Origin: Vibrio methylphosphonaticus | GTDB lineage: Bacteria > Pseudomonadota > Gammaproteobacteria > Enterobacterales > Vibrionaceae | DNA length: 64,000 nt | Assembly (NCBI RefSeq): GCF_023634655.1 | Contig: NZ_JAMKMS010000010.1 | Location: 1 to 64,000, forward strand | Direction of reading: 5' to 3' | In this document: positions 36,764 to 45,907 of the stretch, in pieces | Numbering within the stretch: position 1 is the first letter of the stretch | Layout: each line of letters begins with the position of its first letter | Position numbers and translations under genes: made by a program | Notes under the pieces: model-generated | The model's database searches: none | Seen by the model: the letters and a program-made list of their open reading frames with translations, nothing else | Told to the model about the DNA's origin: nothing

Positions 36764-38065
36764 CAGGGTAAGATCATGAAAACCCGTTATGGAATAAGGG
36801 TTCAGGCGTGATGAGCTAATGACCCAAAATAGCGTGAACATCTCAAAATAACAACTTAATAAACGATCGATTTGACGATCAATGTTGGCTGTGATCATAT
36901 ACTATCTTTTGCAAGGTATATGGCATGGACGAAAAAAGCCTCTTGGAACACATTTCAGTTATTAGAGATCCTCGTCAATCGTGGAAAATAGAGCATTCAC
37001 TAACGGATATTATTTTCCTGATGGTCGCTGCAGTAATAGCAGGAGCCGAAGGGTGGGAAGATATTGAGGACTTTGGTGAAGATAACTTAGAGTGGCTTCG
37101 TCAATATGGTGACTTCAGTAATGGTATTCCAGTTCACGATACAATAGCTCGAGTTATTAATCTTATATCAGCTAAGCAATTACAACGGTGTTTCTCATCC
37201 TGGATGAAAGATTGTCATGATGTAACCTCAGGCGAAGTTATTGCAATCGATGGCAAAACGCTCAGAGGCACTTACAACAAAGATAAGCGTTGTGGTGCCA
37301 TTCATATGGTCAGTGCGTTTAGCGCGGCAAATCAAGTTGTTCTTGGGCAAGTAAAGACATCCGAAAAGAGTAATGAGATTAAAGCAATACCAGAGCTACT
37401 CGAACTTTTATCAATTCGTGGATGCATTGTTACCATTGATGCGATGGGTTGCCAGAGGCAAATAGCAGAGAAAATAGTGAATAAGGGAGCTGACTATTTA
37501 TTAGCTGTGAAAGGAAATCAAAAACGGCTTGAAGAAGCGATATCAGAAATATTTAATTCGCGGACAATAAATACGTTTGGTGGCGATAAATATGTTACTC
37601 AAGAAAATGGGCATGGTCGCACTGAAACACGAGTCAGTATGGTTGAACCCAATACTGATTTTTTAGGTGACTTAGCGTTTAATTGGCCAAACTTATCAAC
37701 TGTTGGCGTAGTATTCTCAATCCGTCAAGAAGGTGACAAGCTTCCAGAAACGATGCAAGTTAAATACTACATCAGTTCAGCGTCACTGAGCGCTAAAGCT
37801 TTGCTTGAAAGTACTAGAGCGCATTGGAGCATTGAAAATCAAATGCACTGGCGCTTGGATGTTGGCTTCAATGAAGATGCTTGCCGAATACGCAGAGAGC
37901 AAGCGGGAGAAAATTTTGCTGTGGTGCGTCATATAGCTTTGAATTTACTTACAGCAGAAAAATCATTTAACGGTGGGATCAAGAGGAAGCAGAAGAAAGC
38001 AAATCGAAGTAACGCTTATCTTTCTCAAATCCTTGCGGGGCAAGGGGTTTCGTAATCTTGCCCTG
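36764..38065 (+). mobile_element. Complete ISAs1-family insertion sequence
   Basis: 1302 bp. Left end CAGGGTAAGATCATGAAAACCC (36764-36785) pairs with the inverted right end CAGGGCAAGATTACGAAACCCC (38044-38065), 22 bp with few mismatches. Both ends are flanked by the identical 10-bp sequence CCTTAAGCCT (36754-36763 and 38066-38075), a target-site duplication of the size the family makes. One intact transposase gene inside. Perfect flanks indicate a recent insertion. Confidence 0.95.
36925..38055 (+). CDS. ISAs1-family DDE transposase
   Basis: 376 residues, full length. N-terminal DUF4338-like/H-repeat start (HISVIRDPRQSWKIEHSL), then the DDE core: first Asp in AIDGKTLRGTYNKD near 108, second Asp in VTIDAMGCQRQIA near 172, and the Glu segment in ARLEST/AHWSIENQMHWRLDV near 297-312. 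DVGFNEDACRIRREQAGEN and the C-terminal IALNLL are hallmark ISAs1 (H-repeat) features. Frame is intact and both inverted repeats are present, so the element may still be active. Confidence 0.95.
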   Translation: MDEKSLLEHISVIRDPRQSWKIEHSLTDIIFLMVAAVIAGAEGWEDIEDFGEDNLEWLRQYGDFSNGIPVHDTIARVINLISAKQLQRCFSSWMKDCHDVTSGEVIAIDGKTLRGTYNKDKRCGAIHMVSAFSAANQVVLGQVKTSEKSNEIKAIPELLELLSIRGCIVTIDAMGCQRQIAEKIVNKGADYLLAVKGNQKRLEEAISEIFNSRTINTFGGDKYVTQENGHGRTETRVSMVEPNTDFLGDLAFNWPNLSTVGVVFSIRQEGDKLPETMQVKYYISSASLSAKALLESTRAHWSIENQMHWRLDVGFNEDACRIRREQAGENFAVVRHIALNLLTAEKSFNGGIKRKQKKANRSNAYLSQILAGQGVS

Positions 38066-38075
38066 CCTTAAGCCT
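38066..38075. repeat. Target-site duplication, right copy
   Basis: CCTTAAGCCT, identical to the left copy at 36754-36763. Confidence 0.95.
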
Positions 38076-38508
38076 GAATGATTTGAAGCACTTTTGAGTT
38101 AGAAAGTGCCACGGGTAAAAATTCAGACTGTGACGTTTTTGGATAGAATTGAGCTTCAAATATCGAACCTTAGCGGCTCATGAATAACTATAGACATATC
38201 AAGTCCAAAATCGCTTAATTTAGTGTCCAGCATTGATGGTGCTGTTCGCTTCGTGAAGCAGGAATCATAACTCAGCATGGAGTCAGAATGTTGGCACACA
38301 CCACCAGCCGATGGCCTATTCCTCCACCGCAAAATTGGAAGTATGTACCTGCTGGCTTCTCTCCTTGGATCCAAGATGAATATCAGGAGCTTCGTGAATC
38401 CCATTTGTTCACCAGTCACAGATTCTTAAGCGATTGCGGTCTTTAAAGTGATCATTTCAAATCGATTAACCGTATTACCGGTTACTCGAACTAAAATGAG
38501 TCAAACCT
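38076..38508. other. Gene-free flank right of the insertion sequence
   Basis: About 430 bases between the IS and the peroxidase gene. Holds one short frame (38288-38446, listed) and the 12-bp word AGTGTCCAGCAT shared with 30.3 kb. No terminator or clear promoter element was found. The stretch may be debris of older elements. Confidence 0.35.
38288..38446 (+). CDS. Short unassigned ORF
   Basis: 52 codons, ATG to TAA, with a Trp/Pro-rich start (RWPIPPPQNWKYVPAGF) and a charged end. Composition is protein-like, but there is no clear ribosome site and no family was recognised. May be a fragment of a decayed gene. Confidence 0.25.
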   Translation: MLAHTTSRWPIPPPQNWKYVPAGFSPWIQDEYQELRESHLFTSHRFLSDCGL

Positions 38509-39054
38509 ATGAAATATTCGCAGCTGTGCGCCACCGCCCTAATCGCGAGCCTAACAAGTTCATTCGCCTACTCAGCCAGCTGCCCAGAGATACTTAACGG
38601 CAAACAAAGGCTGTTAAATTCAAACGAAGAGATTGAGCTGTGTGAAGAATTTCAGGGTAAAACATTATTGATTGTAAACACGGCAAGTCAGTGCGGTTTC
38701 ACTCCTCAGTTCGAGCAACTTGAACAGCTTCACCAAACGTACAAAAACAAAGGGTTCACGGTTGTTGGTTTCCCAAGTAATGATTTTCGTCAAGACAGAG
38801 GAAGCGAGGCGCAATCTGCTAAAATCTGCTACCTTGACTATGGTGTGACCTTTCCTATGATGGCGCGTGGAGCACTCTCTGGGCCTGACGCTAATCCAGT
38901 CTTTGCGAAAATTCAGCAACAAGCAGGTGTCAAACCTCAATGGAATTTCTACAAGTTCTTGGTCAACAAAGAAGGGAAAGTCGTCGCAACCTTTCCGAGC
39001 TCTACAACGCCAACCAGTCCTACCCTCAAAAATGCGATAGAGCAGCAGCTATGA
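38509..39054 (+). CDS. Periplasmic glutathione-peroxidase-like protein
   Basis: 181 residues: signal peptide (about 1-23, ending FAYSA), then a thioredoxin-fold GPx domain. Peroxidatic Cys62 sits in NTASQCGFTPQ and the Trp/Asn pair in WNFYKF near 144. The usual FPCNQF motif reads FPSNDF (near 94), so the catalytic Gln is Asp and the resolving Cys there is missing. Substrate reduction may rely on a different thiol. Overlaps the next gene by four bases (ATGA). Confidence 0.85.
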   Translation: MKYSQLCATALIASLTSSFAYSASCPEILNGKQRLLNSNEEIELCEEFQGKTLLIVNTASQCGFTPQFEQLEQLHQTYKNKGFTVVGFPSNDFRQDRGSEAQSAKICYLDYGVTFPMMARGALSGPDANPVFAKIQQQAGVKPQWNFYKFLVNKEGKVVATFPSSTTPTSPTLKNAIEQQL

Positions 39055-39518
39055 GGTCAGATTACATAGCGACAACTCAAACACGCAACACTATGACCAA
39101 ACTTGGTTATATGGGTTTAGTTCCCTTTTTATGCGGCCTGTTGTTATCGCTCACCGATATCCAACTCTTTATCTTTAGTGGCGAAACACTGTTCATCACC
39201 TACAGCGTGGTTATTTTGAGCTTTTTATCGGGTATCTTATGGGGCAATGGGATAGAGAACTTCGAAAGTCAGTCCAGCAACAAAGCGCTAATCCTGAGCA
39301 ATGTTATTGTATTGAGTGCTTGGCTAGCGGTGCTACTCGGTGAGCAGAAGGAGTTCTTCACCACTCTAATTCTTATCATCGGCTACATAGCAGTTTGGCG
39401 GTCAGAAAGGTCAATGAGAGAAGAGAACCAAAGTGAAAGCCCCGACGGCTATTTTGATATGCGAACCAGATTAACCTCTAGCGTGGTGTTAATGCACGGT
39501 ATAGTAATGTTGACCTAA
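39051..39518 (+). CDS. DUF3429 inner-membrane protein
   Basis: 155 residues with about four to five hydrophobic helices (GLVPFLCGLLLSLTD, LFITYSVVILSFLSGILWG, ALILSNVIVLSAWLAVLLG, TLILIIGYIAVW). The LSFLSGILWG segment is the DUF3429 hallmark. ATG 39051 overlaps the peroxidase stop, so the two are coupled; a longer frame from 38940 lies inside the peroxidase gene and is not used. Function unknown. Confidence 0.8.
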   Translation: MRSDYIATTQTRNTMTKLGYMGLVPFLCGLLLSLTDIQLFIFSGETLFITYSVVILSFLSGILWGNGIENFESQSSNKALILSNVIVLSAWLAVLLGEQKEFFTTLILIIGYIAVWRSERSMREENQSESPDGYFDMRTRLTSSVVLMHGIVMLT

Positions 39519-39632
39519 GCGAGTGATGCCTGCGTTTGAACAGACACAACGTTTTTCGTGTTTAATGCCCTTAAACACACCTGTTCTCAAAGCCTAGGTA
39601 TATTGGATATTTCCAATTATCTCCGCGTACAC

Positions 39633-39672
39633 AATTATCTGAATTACCCGTTAATTATCTGAATCACCCATT
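39633..39672. repeat. 20-bp tandem direct repeat
   Basis: AATTATCTGAATTACCCGTT (39633-39652) is followed at once by AATTATCTGAATCACCCATT (39653-39672), two mismatches; a partial third AATTATCT lies at 39615-39622. Confidence 0.85.
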
Positions 39673-39673
39673 A

Positions 39674-39698
39674 TCAGGGGCGAAGATTCCGCCCCTGA
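39674..39698 (-). terminator. Terminator of the ugp-like operon
   Basis: Perfect 9-bp stem TCAGGGGCG (39674-39682) / CGCCCCTGA (39690-39698), 7-base loop, 24 bases after the ATPase stop on the minus strand. T-run is weak (TAATGGG). Confidence 0.6.
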
Positions 39699-39721
39699 GT
39701 TAGATAGGTTAACCAAGATCA

Positions 39722-40825
39722 CTATGCAATATTTGACAACCTTGACATTGGTAGTGATACACGACGTCCCGTTTGAGAATCAAAAATAAAGGCATCTTCA
39801 AGGTTAAACCCAACGCTAATCAATTGCCCTTCTTTAATCTGGTGTTTCCGATCAACACTCAGTAAGAATTTGTGTTCAGACGAAGTGCAGTGAACGATAC
39901 GGCTACTCCCCGTCGTCTCCACCAGCTCTACGTCTGCTTGCCATTGAATTGCTTTATTGGCACTTTCTTCGAGTATGCTCATTTTATCAGGTCTAATTCC
40001 AAGCAAATATTCACCCTGCTGCTGTAAATTCGCGGAAACATCCCATGAAACATCGGCTCCTTTCAATTCCGCGGTTTGCTGCGTGACTAGCAAAGGTAAT
40101 ATATTCGTTGCGGGACTTCCGATAAAGGACGCAACAAATACATTCGCGGGGTTATCATAAATCTCTTCAGGGCTAGCAAACTGTTGCAAAACACCGTCTT
40201 TCATCACAGCTATCTTGTCTGCCAGTGTCAGGGCCTCAACTTGATCATGAGTAACATACACGGTTGTATTCCCTAACTTGCGGTGCAATTGCTTTATCTG
40301 AGCACGCATAGAGTTACGCAATTCTGCATCAAGGTTCGATAGTGGCTCATCCATCAAATAAATCCCGGCATCACGTGCAATCGCGCGCCCCATAGCAACG
40401 CGTTGACGCTGACCACCAGACAATAAGCCGGGTTTCTTATCTAAATGTTCGGATAAACGCAGGGATTTAGCCACCTCCTCAGCACGCAGATGTCGAGTCT
40501 GTTTGTCCATACCACGAAGCTCCAGACTAAAAGCAATGTTATCTCGAACGGTAAGGTGCGGGTACAGCGCATAGTTTTGAAATACAAAGGCCAGATCACG
40601 GTCTTGAGGAGATACATCGTTCACGCGTTTATTGTTTATCAGTAAATCACCCTTTGTGATGTGCTCTAACCCAGCAATCATGCGTAAAAGCGTGGATTTT
40701 CCGCAGCCAGATGGACCTACAATAACGATAAATTCACCACTTTTAATATCCATATTTACATCGTGGATCACTTGGTTATCACCCGAATAGGTTTTGTCGA
40801 TATTCTTTAGTGTAATAGCGGTCAT
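39722..40825 (-). CDS. ugpC: ABC importer ATPase, UgpC/MalK type
   Basis: 367 residues. Walker A GPSGCGKST near 38-46, Q-loop VFQNYALYPH, signature LSGGQRQR, Walker B GIYLMDEPLSNLD, H-loop VTHDQVEA, then a C-terminal TOBE-type regulatory domain as in MalK/UgpC. Energises the two permeases upstream. Its start overlaps the diesterase stop by one base. It is the last gene of the operon. Confidence 0.92.
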   Translation of the reverse strand: MTAITLKNIDKTYSGDNQVIHDVNMDIKSGEFIVIVGPSGCGKSTLLRMIAGLEHITKGDLLINNKRVNDVSPQDRDLAFVFQNYALYPHLTVRDNIAFSLELRGMDKQTRHLRAEEVAKSLRLSEHLDKKPGLLSGGQRQRVAMGRAIARDAGIYLMDEPLSNLDAELRNSMRAQIKQLHRKLGNTTVYVTHDQVEALTLADKIAVMKDGVLQQFASPEEIYDNPANVFVASFIGSPATNILPLLVTQQTAELKGADVSWDVSANLQQQGEYLLGIRPDKMSILEESANKAIQWQADVELVETTGSSRIVHCTSSEHKFLLSVDRKHQIKEGQLISVGFNLEDAFIFDSQTGRRVSLPMSRLSNIA

Positions 40826-41580
40826 TATTGAGTCCTCAACATAAATTGGTTGCGCAATAATAGCGCTAAGTCTGGTCGATCCGTCGTAAATGCATACATT
40901 CCAAGTGCCAATGCTTTGTTAATGTCAGCTTCATTGTGCGCGCCGTAGCAGCCATATTCTAAATGGCTCGCTTTGACTGCTTGTTGGGTCTCTTCCATAA
41001 TTTGACTCACATGCACAGAGACTTCATTTACTTTGGTATCCATTGCAATCTGAGCGACTTTTTCAGCACCGAGTAGGCTTGGCATATTGCGAGCAACCAA
41101 CCAAATCGTAAACATCTTGGGCGCTTTAGAAGCAACCTCTGCGAGAACTTCGCAATTAAATGAGGAAATAATGCATTTCTCTTTCATGCCAGTCTCTTCC
41201 AATTCACTCAGCACTTGTGCAACGATATTTGGGTAAGGGACTTTATTGATGTCTCCCTTAATCTCAAGTCGTAATTGGATATCACTATTACGATAGAGTT
41301 CGCACAGTTCCCTAAGTGTCATGATGCGTTGACCGCCAGAGTAATTAACACTGCCCTGCGATAGTTCCTGCCACGTTATGTCATTCACTGGCCCTGTCAT
41401 ATTTGTGGTGCGATCTAACGTGGCATCATGGTGCACTACAAGAACGCCATCTTTGGTTGGATGCACATCAAACTCAACCAACTCTACAGGCAGCTTTAAT
41501 GTATTTTCAAATGCTCGGCGGCTGTTTTCACCCCAGAGTAAAGTGCCACCACGGTGTGATGCGATTAGTGATTTCATCAT
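40825..41580 (-). CDS. ugpQ: Glycerophosphodiester phosphodiesterase
   Basis: 251 residues, cytoplasmic GDPD. Catalytic region SHRGG near 8-12, ENSRRAFENT, VEFDVHPTKDGVLVVHHDATLDRTT with the metal-binding Glu/Asp and second His, and LRLEIKG. Hydrolyses glycerophosphodiesters to glycerol-3-phosphate and an alcohol. Its place between permease and ATPase genes says the importer carries glycerophosphodiesters or glycerol-3-phosphate. Confidence 0.92.
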   Translation of the reverse strand: MMKSLIASHRGGTLLWGENSRRAFENTLKLPVELVEFDVHPTKDGVLVVHHDATLDRTTNMTGPVNDITWQELSQGSVNYSGGQRIMTLRELCELYRNSDIQLRLEIKGDINKVPYPNIVAQVLSELEETGMKEKCIISSFNCEVLAEVASKAPKMFTIWLVARNMPSLLGAEKVAQIAMDTKVNEVSVHVSQIMEETQQAVKASHLEYGCYGAHNEADINKALALGMYAFTTDRPDLALLLRNQFMLRTQ

Positions 41581-41590
41581 TGGATACTTC

Positions 41591-42433
41591 TTATTTCAGT
41601 GCGCCCATGGCAATGCCACGAACCAAATGTTTTTCGACAAGCTTAAAGCAGAGTAAAGTGGGCAGCATAGTAAGTGTTGCGCCCGCCATCACCAGTGGCC
41701 AATTCACCATTCCATCATCTGCTGCGCCCGCATAAAGACGAGACAGTGCTATTTGTAACGTACGCACGTCTTCACTATCAGTAGAAATTAGTGGCCAAAT
41801 GTAGGAGTTCCACTCACCTAGAAACGTGAATAAAGCCATGGCTGCTATTGCTGGACGTGCCATAGGTACAATCACTTTCCAAAGCACTTGTAAATGTGTT
41901 GCGCCATCTATCCAAGCGGCTTCATCCATCGCCTTGGGAATATTTTTGAAATATTGACGTAAGAAAAAGGTGACGAAACCACTCGCTATGGATGGCAAGA
42001 TAAGTGTCCAATAACTGTCGAGTAAGCCTACTTTAGCCATATTTAGGTAGTTAGGAATTAGGCTGATATGGCCAGGCACCATTAGCGTTGCAACCACAAG
42101 CCAAAATAAAAATTCTCGGCCTTTAAATTCAATGCGGCTAAAAGCGTAAGCAGCACAAACCGAAACCGTAAGGCTTAATACTGTCACCGCAATCGAAACT
42201 ACTGCCGTATTAAACAAGTACAAAGGAAAGTTCATTTCAGTAAATGCAAAGGCATAGTTTTCTAGTGAGAACCGAAGCTCGCCAGTCGAGTAGGCATCAA
42301 ACGGTATCAGCGACAAAAATATGCCGTAGCCAATCGGGAACAAGAACAGCAAAGCAAATGCAGTCAATACAACAGACGATAATGACCAACGCACTTTCTT
42401 TGGTTCAGAATTAATAATACTAGCGGCCTTCAT
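41591..42433 (-). CDS. ugpE: ABC permease, UgpE type
   Basis: 280 residues with about six helices and the EAA loop EAAWIDGATHLQVLWKVIVPMARPAI near 185-210 that docks the ATPase. MalG/UgpE-like family. Overlaps the UgpA-type gene by 14 bases, tightly coupled. Confidence 0.9.
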   Translation of the reverse strand: MKAASIINSEPKKVRWSLSSVVLTAFALLFLFPIGYGIFLSLIPFDAYSTGELRFSLENYAFAFTEMNFPLYLFNTAVVSIAVTVLSLTVSVCAAYAFSRIEFKGREFLFWLVVATLMVPGHISLIPNYLNMAKVGLLDSYWTLILPSIASGFVTFFLRQYFKNIPKAMDEAAWIDGATHLQVLWKVIVPMARPAIAAMALFTFLGEWNSYIWPLISTDSEDVRTLQIALSRLYAGAADDGMVNWPLVMAGATLTMLPTLLCFKLVEKHLVRGIAMGALK

Positions 42434-43292
42434 AGTGAACCTTTTTACCTATAAGTTTTGATTTAACTACGGCTAAAGCCAACAGGATGACAAATAAGAT
42501 GACGGCTAGTGCCGAGCCCTGACCAATATCAAACAACTCAAAGCCTGTTCGATAGAGTAAGTTAACCAACATATCGGTAGCGAACGCTGGGCCACCATTG
42601 GTCATGACATTCACGATGGTAAAAATCTGAAAAGACTCTACGACAGAAATTATCAACAGGAAGTATGTCGTTGGCATGACTAAAGGAAACGTGACTCGGC
42701 GGAATACATGCAGTTTTTTTCCGCCATCAACCTGGGATGCTTCATAGAGCTCTTTAGGAATGGCCTGTAAACCAGCGACATAAATCACCATGTCGTAACC
42801 GAGCTGCTTCCACGTGTTGACGATGATGATCACCCACAACGCCAACATTGGAGACTGCAACCATGTCACTTTATCAACGCCAAACACAGCAAGAATCGAG
42901 TTTATCAAGCCGAAATCGGTGGCAAAGATCCAGCTCCAGATAACCGAAATCGCGACTGTCGATGTTACAGACGGCAAGAAATAGGCACCACGCAAAAATC
43001 GAACTAACTTCGTCTCTGTCACCAAAAAATTGGCGAGAAACAAAGCCAAGCCTAAACGAATGGGCACGGAAACCACGACGAAAATTAGGGTAATGATGAG
43101 TGAGTTTTTAAACTCGTCACCTTCTAATAGATATCGGTAGTTATCTAAGCCAACAAATGGCATATCGCTGCTAAGGAAGTTCCAGCTATGAAAGCTATAG
43201 AAGAACGACGATACAATCGGCCAATAAGTAAATATACCTATCAGCAAGATACACGGTAATACAAAAAAATAGGGGGTTAGTTTTTTCATCAA
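42420..43292 (-). CDS. ugpA: ABC permease, UgpA type
   Basis: 290 residues with six helices (first FFVLPCILLIGIFTYWPIV) and the EAA loop ELYEASQVDGGKKLHVFRRVTFPLV near 180-205. MalF/UgpA-like. Second gene of the operon, 44 bases after the binding-protein gene. Confidence 0.9.
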   Translation of the reverse strand: MMKKLTPYFFVLPCILLIGIFTYWPIVSSFFYSFHSWNFLSSDMPFVGLDNYRYLLEGDEFKNSLIITLIFVVVSVPIRLGLALFLANFLVTETKLVRFLRGAYFLPSVTSTVAISVIWSWIFATDFGLINSILAVFGVDKVTWLQSPMLALWVIIIVNTWKQLGYDMVIYVAGLQAIPKELYEASQVDGGKKLHVFRRVTFPLVMPTTYFLLIISVVESFQIFTIVNVMTNGGPAFATDMLVNLLYRTGFELFDIGQGSALAVILFVILLALAVVKSKLIGKKVHYEGR

Positions 43293-43336
43293 TCTATTAA
43301 GGTTAAGTGAAGGCAGGAACCCCTGCCTTTATGGTT

Positions 43337-44569
43337 TTATAGACGTGACTCTACTCGAGAATGGAAGGCTTTTAATGCGTCATCGGCACTTCTCATGCCA
43401 AGCGCAATTGACTCCCACACACCACTTTCTTGTGAACGAATCCAAGCCATTGCAGGTGGGCGAGCTCGGCCTTGCGCGACAGGAAGCTGGTCCATAGCGG
43501 CTGCAAACTCTTTTTGATCTTGTAGAAGTTCTTTTGAAGAGCTCAACTCAAGAGCTTGAGTATTGACTGGCATGTAACCGCTATGTTGAAACCATTTTGC
43601 ACTTGGTTCTGCAGACGCTAGGTACTGCATAAACTGCCATGACGCTTTTTGTTTTTCTTCACCGATATTTGCCAACATTCCGATACCCGCACCACCAATT
43701 GGTACTCGGCATTCCACTGTACAAGGCATCGGTAGTACCGCTAGATTGTCACCTAGTGCACGCTTGTAGTCGCCAAGGTTGCCAGTGCTATCAAAGTGAA
43801 TCGCGACTCGACCGGAACTAAAGTGTTGTTTCACCATTTTCTCATCTGTCACGCTCTCTGCAGAAGCAACTCGATGCTTATGGTATAAATCCCCCATCCA
43901 CTGGAAGGCATCTATGGTACGTTGGTTGTTAAAACCTGACTCATTCGTTACAGGATCAACCCAATCACCACCATTTTGCATAACTAGTGCAAAACGCGTG
44001 AATTGACTTGGAGTATTGATGCCATAAATATTCTCAGAACCGAGTTGATTCTGGACTGTCTTTGCTACCTCGAGAATTTGGTCAAAATCAGTCATCGCCG
44101 GAAGGTCCTTGATACCGGCTTTTGCCAGAAGAGCTTTGTTAACATACATCAACGGTGTAGAAGAGTTGAATGGCATGATGTAGTTGCCGTCTTTGTAATT
44201 GCCGATCTCTTTCGCAAATGGTTGAAGTTGTTCGGTAAACTCAAGATTTGAATCGTAGTAGTGATTCAAATCAGTCAGAACCTCAGCTTCCGCAAACACA
44301 CCGTACTGTGTCACCTCGAGTACAGCCATATCAGGATTTCGACGAGCAGGAATTGAAGCCTGAAGTTTCGTAATAATGTCGGCATACTTGCCATTATAGG
44401 TTGCATTGACTTCAACACCTTCATGAGCTGCATTAAAATCGTTGATGATGCTTTGTAGTACAGCTTCCGCATCACCCGTTTGGTTGTGCCAAAGATCAAC
44501 TTGAACAGGTTTGGCTATTGAGCTTGCTGTAACGAGCGAAAGTGCCACTGTAGATAGACGCAGTTTCAT
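43337..44569 (-). CDS. ugpB: Extracellular solute-binding protein, UgpB-like
   Basis: 410 residues. Signal peptide about 1-19 (SLVTASSIAKP), then a family-1 solute-binding protein: VDLWHNQTGDAE near 23, FNSSTPLMYVNKALLAKAG near 138, HFDSTGNLGDY near 255. The WHNQTGD/STPL pattern is that of UgpB-like glycerol-3-phosphate binders. Promoter region with a TGCAA-CAA-TTGCA palindrome lies upstream; RpiR regulator is divergent. Confidence 0.88.
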   Translation of the reverse strand: MKLRLSTVALSLVTASSIAKPVQVDLWHNQTGDAEAVLQSIINDFNAAHEGVEVNATYNGKYADIITKLQASIPARRNPDMAVLEVTQYGVFAEAEVLTDLNHYYDSNLEFTEQLQPFAKEIGNYKDGNYIMPFNSSTPLMYVNKALLAKAGIKDLPAMTDFDQILEVAKTVQNQLGSENIYGINTPSQFTRFALVMQNGGDWVDPVTNESGFNNQRTIDAFQWMGDLYHKHRVASAESVTDEKMVKQHFSSGRVAIHFDSTGNLGDYKRALGDNLAVLPMPCTVECRVPIGGAGIGMLANIGEEKQKASWQFMQYLASAEPSAKWFQHSGYMPVNTQALELSSSKELLQDQKEFAAAMDQLPVAQGRARPPAMAWIRSQESGVWESIALGMRSADDALKAFHSRVESRL

Positions 44570-44663
44570 GTTTCATTCCATTTATTGAAAAACTGCTGAG
44601 CATGCTAAGCACACACGATGACACTTTAGTTACATATATAATTGCATTTCTTGAATATGACCA

Positions 44664-44676
44664 TGCAACAATTGCA
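44664..44676. promoter_or_regulatory. Candidate RpiR operator
   Basis: TGCAA-CAA-TTGCA, a perfect 5-3-5 palindrome in the 244-base region between the ugpB-like and rpiR genes. Single TTGCA/TGCAA half-sites occur at about 44642 and 44747. Proposed target of the divergent RpiR protein. Confidence 0.45.
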
Positions 44677-44813
44677 GAATTATATTAAGTGACTGTATTT
44701 ATAGTTAATAATTGACAGCGTAAATATTGCGAAACTCAGTATTAATGCAACTTTGAAATTAAATGGTCATGAACGAACAGTATGCTCTAGCAAACTTTTG
44801 ATGACTGAACACC

Positions 44814-45689
44814 ATGAACAACTTCAAACCTAATAATCAATCACAATTAGAGAGTATTTTCGAGCGTTTGATTAGCAATGAAGCTAAGAGCTACACCAGA
44901 AAGGAACAGCGTATCGTCGACTACTACTTAAGTAATGATGCTCATGTTGATTTATCAGGTAAAGAAATCGCCAACGCCTTACAAATTCACCCTTCTACTT
45001 TAGTCCGTTTGGCGCAAAAACTCGGCTTTAAAGGGCACCCCGAACTTAAACATTATTTACGAAAGAAAAACCAGCTCTTCGAAGACGCAAGTAAGCGCCA
45101 TCAGCACACGAAGAATCAGATAGATGGAAATGTGCTACAAGCGACAATTGAACAAGAAATTGAACATCTTAAGTTGATGACAACGGCACTGACACAAACT
45201 CAACTTGACCAACCCTGTCAGTTAATAATTAGTGCGAGTAAGGTGTTTGTTAATGGCCAAGATAATGTCGAAGGGTTTGCTGACCATTTTTCAAGGCGAC
45301 TGATGCGCTCAGGTTTTGACGCAAATACCGTATCTCTCAATCACTCTAAATTCGCGGAGCGTTTTGCTCAATCTTCAGAAGGAGATGTCCTAATTCTATT
45401 GTTTAACAATAGTCTAAGTGACCAAACCAAAAGCTTAATCACTATTGCTCGTAACCTAAAACTAACGATTATCGCCATTACCGATTTAGGTTCAGCGACG
45501 TTACCAAAAGACATTCAGCTGTTACGAATTTATAGAGGTGAGCATAAAGGAACGAAATCTGTCAGCCCTTCTTTGGTCATTACGAATGCGATGATAAGAA
45601 ACCTTACCGCTTTGGCACCTGAGAGAACTATGCAAGGATTGCAAAAGTTTGAGTCAATTCGGACGACAGTAGATTCGCTCTATCGTTAA
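44814..45689 (+). CDS. RpiR-family regulator (HTH + SIS)
   Basis: 291 residues. N-terminal RpiR helix-turn-helix (about 20-90, GKEIANALQIHPSTLVRLAQKLGFKG), then a C-terminal SIS sugar-phosphate isomerase-like domain with LLFNNSLSDQTKSLI. SIS binds phosphosugars. Divergent from the ugp-like operon, so it probably senses glycerol phosphate or a related ligand, instead of the PhoB control known in enterobacteria. No Pho box was seen. Confidence 0.85.
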   Translation: MNNFKPNNQSQLESIFERLISNEAKSYTRKEQRIVDYYLSNDAHVDLSGKEIANALQIHPSTLVRLAQKLGFKGHPELKHYLRKKNQLFEDASKRHQHTKNQIDGNVLQATIEQEIEHLKLMTTALTQTQLDQPCQLIISASKVFVNGQDNVEGFADHFSRRLMRSGFDANTVSLNHSKFAERFAQSSEGDVLILLFNNSLSDQTKSLITIARNLKLTIIAITDLGSATLPKDIQLLRIYRGEHKGTKSVSPSLVITNAMIRNLTALAPERTMQGLQKFESIRTTVDSLYR

Positions 45690-45907
45690 TCGACAGATAT
45701 TCAACGAGGCGAGACTGAGCCTTACTCAAAATGAGCTAATATTTCGTTTTATGATTGTATTAGCTCCACTCGTTTTGGCTTGGCTTTAGTCCTAGCCCGC
45801 AATTTCTCCTACTTTATCTACTTTGCTCTTTGTTTCATATTGTTGTCATATATTCCGCTTAAATTACCCCCCAACATTTAGCAACCAACATTATAAATAG
45901 AAGCGAT

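Noticed and set aside
38156..38419. 87-codon minus-strand frame beside the IS
   Set aside because: No ribosome site or family; antisense to a short plus frame of equal doubt.
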